Source of the DNA: Prochilodus magdalenae
Taxonomy: Eukaryota; Chordata; Actinopteri; Characiformes; Prochilodontidae
Direction: 5' to 3'
DNA length: 64,000 bases
Assembly (NCBI GenBank): GCA_024036415.1
Contig: JAMWET010000608.1
Location: 186,001-250,000, forward strand
The notes below the pieces were generated by a model. The model was given only the letters and a program-made list of their open reading frames with translations. It had not been told where the DNA came from and made no database searches. The stretch's first letter is position 1. Each line of letters begins with the position of its first letter. Positions 1-11,956 of this stretch are shown here, one piece after another. The translations under genes were made by a program, and so were the position numbers.

Positions 1-3000
1 TGCCTTCCTTATGGATGAGTGGGCCCAGAGAATGCCACCAGTGACTTCCTTCATGAACTATGTGTTGCTGTCGTCAAAGTAGGAAGTGGTCATAATAATG
101 TGACTTGACTGTGAAAGTGTCTTCTGATGTGGTGGTCAAATCTAGCAAAAAAGGCTTCTTTAGATGCTTTACAATGCCTGTATGTATCTCTCTGCCATGA
201 ATGTGAAAATGTCGGTGCTGGGATTTTCTTCAAAATTTTTTAATAAGCACTGACCCAGAGTTCTGAAGTGAGGGAAAAGGTAAAAAGGAAATAATGTTAT
301 AGATGGAATAGAACCTTTTAGAAAGTTAAAGCTTAAAATGTGCATAGCAGATAATATCTGTTTCATAACCATAGAGTCTTTTTTCAATTCATTAATATTC
401 ATAGCCATTAATCTGTGCAAACCCTAATTGTTCCCTGATTTAAACCTTAGCAGTTTGCTTATACTGAAACAATTTATCACAAACAATTTATCACATCTCA
501 AACTATTTCAAATCATATATCCATATAACCATTTCAGACCTTCTCAAAAACTACTGTGAAGGAAAGTCTTAGGTTTTAGGCAGGTGTGAGGTAACTTTAG
601 AGGTCTAGTTCCTATCACTCAGCAATGCTGACTCTAGAAAACAGTATCAGACCTCTCTTTTGCATGTTAACCGTTTCATTCACCTTTCAAAATCAGTGGA
701 ATTGTTCTTAAAGGAACAGTTAAAGCTACACAAAAATCAGAAAGTTGCATAAACCTTGCATAAACATTGAATTATTAGTAATTACTAATAAAATGGAATT
801 TACTGTCTGGAAAATGTGTTTTCTCCGTGGTCAGTGTTTGCCAGGGCTGTGTATAGGCAACAACCTGGCAATATGATACGTATCATTATACTGGGGCTAT
901 GATTCAGTATGTATGATATGTTGCGATATTGCAAGCCAGGCAGTATGTTCCGATTTTGTAAAATCTAATTTTAGCAAAAATTGCCTTAGTATGGACCACC
1001 ATAAGCGTGCTAATGCTACCATAAGTATGCTAATGCTTAGGCTACTTGGAACGGAAGAGTCTAATGGTTGAAGATCAGATTACAGCACTGCTATTTAGCA
1101 CCCGGGGGTTTAAACACCACACAAAAGGATGCACTGGCTGACACAAATCTGTATGTAAACTATAAATTGAAAATTAATACTGTGTATTTGAAATCAACAC
1201 AGTGTCACAAAACGATATTTGATCATTTTGATATTTTTTACCCCCCTAATGTTTATGATACTGTGTAAGGATTCCTGTGTGTAATTAATTGATTTAAAGA
1301 AGAGCAGAACAAGCCAATCTAGTCAAGACGAGTTCTGCTACCTCATTAACACTGAATGATGTATCACATGCGCTAGTAAAATTAAGACAGGAAATTTGAT
1401 CCAGTCATTTTTTATGAAGGGTTGTACAGCTACAGATCAGATATGTATGGAATGGAGCTGTAACAATGCAACATGAAACTGTGATATCGCAATGCAAAAC
1501 TTTGACAGGAGCTGTAGCAATGCTTTATGGAGAATGCAAATTATTAATTGAGCCGACTAATGGACCTGCACTGGATGAACACCAGCATTCGTAAATGATC
1601 AGCACCAATAAACACCTTGCTCCAGCCCTTCTCCCGCTTCCCAGCTCCAGAGTCTTTGCAGCAACATAATTTTCAAATTTTGCTTACAATATAGTAAAAT
1701 ATTGAATTGTAAACCCAGTATCATGAACTGAATTGAAATGAATAATGGACTGAGTGTCTGGTTAGACCCATGGTATTTGATCAAGGACCACATGTGAAAG
1801 TGACTCAGGTTGGGTTTGAGAAGATAGGATTTGTGTGTCCACATAACTCAGAAAACATCAGATCTGCTTCACATTAAGGCCTGGTAATGTGAACGCAACC
1901 CAAGACATTCTGTTAGCACAGCAGTGTTCAGGAAGCAAACATACATACCACTGGGTGGCACCTGTGATATGTTTGGTAAGTATTATGATACTGAATTTTA
2001 TATCGTTCCTGCAAAGTCCCAGATACCAACATTCAAATCTACCCAAGTTCCAACTAAGCTAGCAAAAGACAAAAGAAAGTGGTTTAGCACACACCCTGGT
2101 GTCATCAACACGTGACTGGCTGCACAAGACTGATTCAGTATCTACTCATCATTGGTTCTCAATACGCAAAAAGAAGGCTTTGAGCAGCACATCTTATTAG
2201 GCTTAACCCGTATTGTGGGGTTTAGTATAGAATAGCTTTAGCTTAGAGAGACAGGGAAAATAGTTTAGTCATAAGAGTTCTGAAAATAACATGTTCGTTC
2301 CTGTGATTTCAAAGTGAGGATTGAGAAGTGAATAGTGGCCTAGGCTCCGGATCCTTGCTCACAGTATGGTGGACTTTACTATTGTTCTGCGGTCAAGGGG
2401 AAATACCTCTGTTGCTTTTGGATGTGGCCCCATGGCTGGAGCAAGTAACTGCTAGTCAGCCTGCAAGGCCTTAATAGAAACAGACTTGTAGTCACACTGT
2501 AAGGAATTAAAAACACGCTTAGCACTGCATCTCAAGTAGACCAATAAAAAGTTTAAGCTGAACTTACTGAAAAAAATAAAAACAGTAATTGTGGTGATTG
2601 TTGCTCAATTTGACATAATTTCATGCCAAGTTAGTCATGTCAGTTCCAAGGAATAGACTAATAATTCAACTAAATTGGACTTGTAATTCAACTAATAAAC
2701 ATGGTTAGCTTTTAAGAAGGCAAGAAAATAAATCTTTTTTTTTTTTAACAGTTAGTAACTGTTGTTTGTCGCATAATGTATATGCAGTAGTAAATACAAA
2801 GTAAAATAAGGTATGTAGTACGTTGCTTTAAAATTTCGGGTTAATCAGACTTGTTGGCTTACTTCACAGCACTTGTGCCAGTTGCAGGGTGTAATATGAT
2901 ATCTATGTGTGTTTTTGCAAATGTTTTTTTTATTTTACCATGACTACGGTAGCTACAGGTTTTGACAAACACATACATACATACATACATACTTTTGGAA

Positions 3001-3578
3001 TAGATTTCTGGGGGTTTGCTAGTTTCAGTCCACATTAAAGGGGACCCATTATGCAATTCCATTCTTTCCTTTTCCGTTTGTGCATGTAAAAATTCTGAGA
3101 AAAAGTTTCAGACAGAATACAGATTTGCAGAATGAAAAAAATACTGCGTCATGGGACAGCTCAAGCATTGATCTAATCTAGTAGACCCCAAAAATAAAAT
3201 TATAAACATTAAAAAGATGAGCGTAATTGGTCGCCTCTAAAAATGTCCATCCAGGGTCTATTTTAATTAGACACTAGGTTTAATCTGTGTTGGGAAAATT
3301 GGCTCTACTTGGTGCAAAGTTATTTTCCGGAATGTAATTTGTTTTGATTTCATAAATGAGGATTGAAGGGAGCCTGGAAGATGTTTAGTAGCATTAAATT
3401 ATATATAGTATGACATGATGCCTATCAGGAGCATGGAATTAGGACACAGAAGCTCAAAACAGAAACATTTTTGGGATAGCTAGCTATAAAGGGCCTGAAC
3501 TAATTCTGACCTGCTTTCCTGGTGACTTAATGAGTGTTTAATGGACATTCCGTTGATCTTTGTATTTTGCTCTTACAG
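1..3578. other. Probable itpr3 intron 1 (or 5' flank), no exon recognised
   Basis: I found no exon in this stretch. The missing first coding exon of itpr3 should encode roughly 30 residues of the extreme N terminus, and nothing resembling it is present, so it most likely lies left of the window and this is intron 1. The stretch is AT-rich, with a short (CATA)n run near 2968-2992. A degenerate dispersed repeat at about 1420-1740 resembles one at about 17230-17550. Confidence 0.6.
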
Positions 3579-6500
3579 GTTGGTAGATGACCGATGTGTG
3601 GTGGAACCAGCAGCTGGAGACCTGGACAACCCTCCCAAGAAATTCAGGGGTATTTTAGATCTGTCTTTTTTAACGTATCTGTCCTGCAATCAGTATTTTT
3701 ATCAGTGGCGCTTTTGTATTTGTCATGTAGGAGAGTAGTCATTTCCTTTACTGTTAGTGTCTAGTGGGGGTATTGGTGGCCCGTGAGCTTTCCAACCGCA
3801 GTTTCACTCCTGTAACTGTACAGTATGTACAGTTGACTTTGCGTTCTTGTGTGTTTTAAGAAAATCCAGTTACCTGCCACATTTGCTCTAATAAGAAGCT
3901 AATAAGTAGTCAACTTTTAACCTGAGAAGCTTTTATTTTACACGGAAATAAACATACACATTCCGTACATGAATAAGAATCATATTGGAAATGCAGAACA
4001 TACAGTGTGTGTGTAATAGCAGAATGCAGTGATGTTATTATTGCATTAGTTTATGTGCAGTGGGTTATCATGTGTACTGTACAGATGAATTGGTCATGCA
4101 TTGACATGATTAGGTTTGTTCAGAAAAGCTAGATGTCAGTTTGTTTGACAGATTCTGTGAGAGCTGAACAAACTCTATGCATTTCTGTTATGTTGCCTGT
4201 TTTTATGCCTTTCCGGGGTTTGATCTGACATGCCAAACCACAGCCAGAAACCACAGTTTGAATGTGTGCGCAACTGAATGCTTGTGTCAGTGATGGGTGC
4301 ATGTTAAAGGGCCCATATCCTACATTTATGTGGGTTAAGAACCTAAAACAATAAAAAACGAATGCTTTTCTGACTGTACCTTTATACACTTACTTATATT
4401 GCAAAAACTTTTCAATGTTGTCAATTGTTATTTGTTGCATGATTTGAAATGTCCAGTGGCCCTTTACCTAAAATTTCAGCTTTGTTGAACCAATAGAAAT
4501 GGGCCTCATGCAAAACCCAAAAAGCAGCCCTGAAGCACAGTGTATAAATTGAATGCGAATTGGTGGGACTAATGTGCTGAAGGCTGCATAACGTATGTAT
4601 GTAAACACAAGGGTTTCGGTAACATCACAAAGGCTGTGAATTCAAAATTAGCCGTTTTAGCAGCTTAGTTTCTCCGTATGAACTGGGGAGTGAATGGGAT
4701 GTTTTGAAACTTAATCGATGCTTGAACACTACATCAAATGATCTACTTTATAATGAAATAAGTTTTTATTATATAACCCCCGTTAAAGCTGAACGGACTA
4801 ATTAGGCATGTCTGATTCCTTTCGGACATGTAGTGCGCTTTGTCTTTCATGACAGTCCTTACACATGCTAGCGTACTCTTTCACAGCAATCTTTTTCTTG
4901 GTACTCAGTGGTGGAGGAAATGAGGGACTTTTGAAAATGTAGTGAGATAAAAGGTAAATGAGCTTCCTCAAAAACGTGGAGTAGTTCGAGTTTTTTATAA
5001 GAGATGTTGTTTTTTTATACTGGTTATTCTGTACAATAAATGATTCAGTCAGATAAGCAACTTTTAATAAGTTCAGGTCTTATGCAACATTATGTCAGTG
5101 CAGAACTCCGATCAGATAACTGTGCAGCTTCTTGGTCCTAAAGATCAGCTTTGAACTAGTTATTCAAAAAAGTGCTATACGTAATTTCTTAAACCGAGAG
5201 AGTAATATTTTTCTTATTTCTTCTGTACTGACGGAAAGTATGCGACCCAGTAATGTTTGTAACATAAAAGCAGCTGCTTGAAGGTGGAATGTATAAGTGA
5301 AATGCTTTTTACAAAACTTTTCCTGAATTGAAAATCCAGTCTGTCCTGTTAAGATTTGCCTGAGCTATTTTTTTAGAATTTGCCTAACAAGCATGCTGGC
5401 TTTATACTGTGCATGCATAGTTCATAAATAAGCTTTGTTCGTTGTCTTCCTTTTGAATATTGTGTGGGTCAGTGTGTGTTCTAAATACTGCCTTTACAAA
5501 ATGTAACATCAACTGAATATGTATACGTAATTTTTTAATTCTAAAAACCTGTTCCCAGTACTTGTATTCAGTGGTATGATGTGTTAGTGTACAGCAGTGT
5601 GTTGGTGTACAGTAGCTCAGTATGTGTAATGTGTTGATGTACTGTAAGTAGTGTGTTGGTGTACAGTAACTCAGTAAGTGTAATGTGTTAGTGTACTTTA
5701 AGTAGTGTGTTGGTGTACAGTAACTCAGTAAGTGTAATGCGTTAGTGTACTGTAAGTAGTGTGTTGGTGTACAGTAACTCAGTAAGTGTAACGTGTTAGT
5801 GTACTGTAAGTAGTGTGTTGGTGTACAGTAACTCAGTAAGTGTAATGCGTTAGTGTACTGTAATAGGCTGTTGGTGTACAGTAACTCAGTAAGTGTAATG
5901 TGTTAGTGTACTGTAAGTAGTGTGTTGGTGTACAGTAACTCAGTAAGTGTAATGCGTTAGTGTGCTGTAAGTAGTGTGTTGGTGTACAGTAACTCAGTAA
6001 GTGTAATGTGTTAGTGTACTGTAAGTAGAGTGTTGGTGTACAGTAACTCAGTAAGTGTAATGCGTTAGTGTACTGTAAGTAGTGTGTTGGTGTACAGTAA
6101 CTCAGTAAGTGTAATGTGTTAGTGTACTGTAAGTAGTGTGTTGGTGTACAGTAACTCAGTAAGTGTAATGTGTTAGTGTACTGTAAGTAGTGTATGGTGT
6201 ACAGTAACTGAGTAAGTGTAATGCGTTAGTGTACTGTAAGTAGTGTGTTGGTGTACAGTAACTCAGTAAGTGTAATGTGTTAGTGTACTGTAAGTAGTGT
6301 GTTGGTGTACAGTAACTCAGTAAGTGTAATGCGTTAGTGTACTGTAAGTAGTGTGTTGGTGTACAGTTCAGTCTAAATGAGGAACTTCTGTTTTACTGGA
6401 GGAATATTTTACCTTGGGTATCTCTTGTCGTCCCCCATTGCTTTAAATCCATTACACCACAACCCTGCTAATAATCATCAACCAGTTTCCTTATACTTTA

Positions 6501-9500
6501 CAATTCATCCGATAAATCTATCTTTATAAACACATCAGGTTTCTGTCTGAAAAGTGTTTCTTGTTACACATTCTAAAGTACCCTTGTGATCAAAAGAAGA
6601 GCTGCACCCAGAAGGAAATGTGGGATTGCAGTGCTATTGGGAAGGGAGATAAAGGTTACCAGGGACAATAAATGATGACGAATTTAGACTGATATGGGCA
6701 ATATTTATTAAGCTACACATACAGAAATAGTGTCAGTATGCCATTGGGCGGCCATGTTTGCTAATGCAACATGCCAGATATTTCTGCATGGAGTTGTAAA
6801 GGTTTCTGGCTCTGACCAAGCACAGTGCCTCCACGTATGATTTCATTGGTCGTCTCCACCAAGCAAAAAGTGGGATTTGTCATTATAGATGTTGATGTGG
6901 TGAAAGGGCAGTCATCGTAACAGTTTGTGTACATTTACTTCTGCATTGTGCAGCCATCTGCTAGTGGCGCTGGATGGGTGTTGGGTCAGTCAGGCACAGC
7001 AATAAGGCCCATCCTTCCTTACGTCACATTCACAACAGAGTGTGAAACTTGCATCATTGGCATGTCTCACAGTTAAAACCTACCACCTACCCAAGTTTCA
7101 TTCCTATCAGTTGATTTGTTCAGGGTGCAGCTATTGTCTTGACAATGAGTATAGATCATTTCCACATGTACTAATGACCCTGAAACCAATTAAACGTTGG
7201 AACAATGTCAGATAATAAGGGTACTGCTGTTCAACAAACCGAACAGAAAGAAACCAAACAGAAATATCCAAACCCTGATATATATATATATATATATATA
7301 TGAGTTAATGACTAAACGTAAACAAGAGATGACATGATTTCCTGTGATCTGTTTTTGGCAGACTGTCTCTTCAAGGTCTGTCCTATGAACCGCTATTCTG
7401 CTCAGAAGCAGTTCTGGAAAGCCAAGCAGGCCAAACACGAGAAAGACAAGATTGCAGACGTTGTACTGTTACAGAAACTGCAGGTGAGATCCAGAAGTGC
7501 AATATTAATGTGTTAAGTCAACAGTTCTTGGTACCGTGTGCAGTGAATTTTGCTGTTAAGTGTGTAGTGTATGTTACAAACTTTGTCTTTGTCGTCCCGC
7601 AGCATGCATCCAACCTGGAGCAGAAGCAGAATGAGACGGAGAACAGAAAGGTCCATGGTGACGTGGTTAAATATGGCAGCGTCATCCAGGTAGGAATCTT
7701 TGCCAATTATACTGTATATTAAATGTAATTATTTTAGTGTACCTAAGGTCATCCATTCAGTGCAGCTATAGCAACTTTGCTGGCTTAACTACACCAGACC
7801 TTCCCTGTATGACTTGTATATTTTTCTCATGACTAACAACACAGCTTTATAATAACTCATTGAGGTTATAATGCTTACACCAGTCTGGGAGGAAAAATGA
7901 CACTAGCTAAAACCTTTAGATGATTCGCTGATATAGCCACACGTCAAAGCCTAAAAGGAGCTCTGCAGTTTTATTGTCTGTATTTCCAGAAACAAAGGAT
8001 TAAGTGTTAGCTTCAAACAAACACACTCGATAGCTCTTGGGTGGGAATGCCTTGTGCAAGTTAATGGCAAAAGGGTTTGCAAATAAGAAAGTGGAGAGCA
8101 AGTGAGATAAGCTTGTCTGCTCAGTTGCGACACGTACAACCAAAGTCTTCAGTTCGAAAGGGCAATAAAATGATGGCACATTTCCTCACTGCTAGTTCAG
8201 ACAGCTGCTGATAAAGTGTGAGCAGTTGTACTCACAGTATAGGAAACAGACTCTTCCCTGATACTGCACTGTGTCTTAAAATAAAAGAAACCTCCCGAGT
8301 CTTCATTGATTGCTACCATTAAGAAATCCAGCACACACATCTCACTCACAATTAGGTTACTGTGAGCCATTGTGCTTTTAAAATGTATTTTAGGATCGTA
8401 ATGTAAGATTAGCCAGCATTGTTCTCCATTCTTTTAAAAGTCTTCCATTTATCAGCTGGGTTGAGTTGACCCATATTTGCCCCATGCACGGACAATACTT
8501 CTATAGCAACTTAAGTACCTTGCTACTGTTTATTTGTTGGTTTGTTTATTTATTTATTAGAGATAATACACATTAACCTCATTCCTTAGGCCCCTATTAA
8601 CCTAAAATACTTGGCTTCATCATTGTAAAATATTGTGACTCTGTTGAACGAGAGCTAGTGAACAATGCAAGATCAAATGAGAGGAGTGAGGACCCCTTGC
8701 TGTGTGGGGGTTCACACTTCTCTCCGCAAAGACAGCCGTCCTGAGACAAAGTGGACAGAACGGCTGCATATCAACTTCATATCATAATGTAAATATACAA
8801 CGGCCACAATTAAAACACATTAAAATCAGTTTTATAAATATTGACCTGCTTACTCACCAAAAAACATGAAAGTTTGTTTATCATTGGCGTTTCCATCAAA
8901 ATGTACCGACTGGCCATTAAAAACGCACACTGTAATATTTGTTGTTGGGCCGCCTTTAGCTTTGATCATGACCCGCATTTCCCCTGCCATTGTTTTAGTC
9001 ACAACATGCAGTGCCACAACATCTACCTCTGTCCAGAGCTGTATTCTTTTTTTGCCTGACATTGGGTATTGATGATAAGAAAGCCAAACCAAGTCTTGTC
9101 CAGCACTTCCCAAAGACTTTCAGTAAGGTTAAGGTTCCGACTCTGTGGTGACCACCGCTGAGGTTTTACTGTTGGAGTCAATAACCATATGGTACATAGT
9201 ACCATTGTTAGGCCACTGACTTCAGTATTTTGAGTTAGGGAATTTCTTTATCGTACGGTATTCTATTGTGGCTATAGTTTTTAACTTGCATTGACTGCAG
9301 CCTTCTTTCCAGACCAATTTCATTTTTCTGTTTGAAAAAAAAAAAAAGATTATGACTAGGAAAGATTTCAAAGCAGCACCAGGAAAGTGCTTCTCTGTCA
9401 TTATTGTCTTTTAAAAACATCAGTGATGCCCAAATATCTCAGAACTGTCATACAACAGTGTGTCAGATAGTAATTAGTCATGCAGTAACCTTCTGTGAAG

Positions 9501-11385
9501 TTTCTGAGCAGTGGTCTCCAACGGTGGTCCTGGAGAGCTACATTCTTACAGAGCCTGGTTTCAACCATGTTTGCCACACCTGCTCCAGATAATCAGCCTC
9601 TTTCCAAGTCTGTCTGAATCAGATGTATTAGAGTTAAGTAAGGCGAAGGGCAGCTTCTGGATACATGTTGGAACTAAACTATGCAGGGAAGTCATTTTTC
9701 AGGACTAGGGTTGTTTTGCAGACCAGTGTTTTAGTGTGTTTAATGTCTTATGTGTTTCTATCAACAACAATGTGAACAGTTCTGACACCTGTAGGTTTCT
9801 CTAACACTGAGAATTGTACATTGGAGCTTTTGGAAATTACCCATAAATTATGACAAGTGAATATATGTTGTACCTTTGAGGTTTGTACTTTAGGGGGCAC
9901 CCTTTTTCTGACAGCAAAGAAGCTACTAAACATAGCATGTATTCACATACAAGCGAACTGGCTTAACTTAAGGCCTTTTAATGAAGGCAGTTTTAATGTT
10001 CAGTCCACCATTGATGCTGAGCACACTTTGGTGTTTTTTAGCTCCTGCACATGAAGAGCAACAAGTACCTGACAGTGAATAAGCGTCTGCCGGCCCTGCT
10101 GGAGAAGAACGCTATGCGGGTCACTCTGGATGGTACAGGCAATGAGGGATCCTGGATGTTCATTCAGCCCTTCTGGAAGCTCAGGACCAATGGGGACAAT
10201 GTAATTCACAAGAGCACAAACACACACGTTTCCGAAAGCTACACAAATGCATGCAAATTGTATCCACCCATTTAAACTGGTTTGCAGAGAAAAACAGATT
10301 TATAAATCCTTCTGATGTATCAGAATATAGAAAATATAGAAAGAAATTTTTAGAAAGCCTGTTTTATGAATTTGCTCTTTCTCAGGTGGTGGTTGGTGAC
10401 AAAGTCATTCTAAATCCGGTCAATGCAGGACAGCCTCTTCATGCCAGCAACTATGAGCTCTCTGACCACTCTGGCTGCAAAGAGGTGGGACTGCTCATTT
10501 AACGTTTGTTCACTGTGACTAAGGTCCTTACAGGAATGTCTGTTTATTCAGTTGCCTGTTGCCAAAGAACCTAGGCACTCATACCACACTCCTATCTCTG
10601 TTTACCTGAAACTGAAAACCACATTAACGTTTCAGAACCGTATTTGAAATTACTACAGAAAAAATGCACATATATCACATAAAATGTGTGCTTCAGTTTG
10701 TTCTGGCTACTGTGCATGTGCACATCTCTACAAGAATAGAGAACTTCGCTTCACTTGCAGCTTTTCCAGCAAGCCAATTGGATCTTTTTATGGAAGGGCA
10801 GGACTTTGTTTGAAAACAGATACCACGTTTAGTATCATTTGATAGTTCATTCAAGTTTGAACCAGTGAACTCTTGCCTCTATTGCCTCCTCCTTAGTGAT
10901 GCCTCTGCTATGACACCTGAATAAAGTGCATTATGATGTTTTTCTCAGTAAAAAACAATAAAGGGCCAAATCTAAACATACAGACTAACTTACTCTCTCA
11001 TCTTCTGAACTGCCTTATGCTTCTGGGTCACGGGGGGTGCTGGAGCCTCTCCCAGTGCTCATTAGGCGGAAAGCAGGAAACACTCTGGACATGCCGCCAT
11101 TTCAAATGCAGGGCAGAAGATAGATGCTGCCAAAACATGTGTTGATGCAATGTGTTTTATTTATGTAGCAATGTTTTCCACGTTTGTGTGAATAAATTGA
11201 GACGCATAGTTTTGTTTTGTTTTTTCAAAAAAAATGAATATGCTAAGGTCAGGTGAAAGGTCACTCGAATACCTGACTAAATGTAAGTCTTTCCCCTACA
11301 GGTTAACTCTGTGAATGGCAACACTTGCTGGAAGATCAACCTGTTTATGATGTTCAGCGACCACAAAGATGAAGTTCTCAAGGGA
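3579..11385 (+). CDS. itpr3: itpr3 exons 2-7: suppressor (first beta-trefoil) domain
   Basis: Exons: 3579-3649, 7362-7483, 7603-7689, 10042-10200, 10386-10484, 11302-11385. Together they encode residues from about 31 to 237. Recognisable segments are [49 protein letters not shown] and [16 protein letters not shown]. In this family the domain lowers ligand affinity and couples IP3 binding to channel opening. The first exon here begins in mid-codon (G completing a glycine), showing that one coding exon precedes it outside the window. The segment [19 protein letters not shown] in the last exon of the block is closer to type 3 than to type 1 receptors. Confidence 0.95.
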
Positions 11386-11882
11386 GTAAGTGGCTCTTGC
11401 ATCAGTAAATTAAGCTATCTCTGTTTCTGTTTTCTAATTCAGTAAGGAGTTTTTCAGAAATGAAGTGTACATTAGCAGTGCAATCCCCTATGGGATTCAT
11501 ACTGACTGTAGTTATAGTGGTGTATGTGTCATTGTAATGCTGACCTGGAGAGGGCTTCCCTCTTTTTGTTGTAGGGTGATGTAGTTCGACTCTTCCATGC
11601 GGAGCAAGAGAAGTTTTTGACCTGTGATGAGTATAAGTCCAAGTTGCATGTTTTCCTTCGTACAACACTGCGCCAGTCCGCTACCTCAGCCACCAGCTCT
11701 AATGCTTTATGGGAAGTGGAGGTACTGTAGACATTTGTAAATGCATAAAATGTCTTTTTGGTTGTATAAAAATAGCATTCATTCACATATCAGTTATCAT
11801 TTATGTCATTTATCATTATTTTATTTTTACTATATATATATATAGTTTCATTATATATTTCAGTTTCATTGTCCAACCCCTG

Positions 11883-11956
<74 letters not shown>

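Larger units (their letters stand above)
3650..7361 (+). other. itpr3 intron after exon 2
   Basis: A 3.7-kb intron with no exon recognised. It contains a 54-bp minisatellite (about 5577-6367), a deleted Tc1-like element (about 6587-7155) and a short (TA)n run at about 7279-7301. The remainder is AT-rich sequence without visible features. Confidence 0.8.
7690..10041 (+). other. itpr3 intron before exon 5, repeat-bearing
   Basis: A 2.35-kb intron with no exon recognised. It holds a Tc1-like transposase remnant (about 8850-9175, - strand) and a hAT-like dispersed repeat (about 9507-9710). Confidence 0.8.

Noticed and set aside
1..3578. The missing first coding exon of itpr3
   Set aside because: I looked for the expected N-terminal motif (a short Ser/Phe/Leu-His-Ile-Gly-Asp start) with a donor in the right phase and found none.
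5577..6367. CRISPR-like array
   Set aside because: Units are contiguous 54-mers without unique spacers, in a vertebrate intron. It is a minisatellite.
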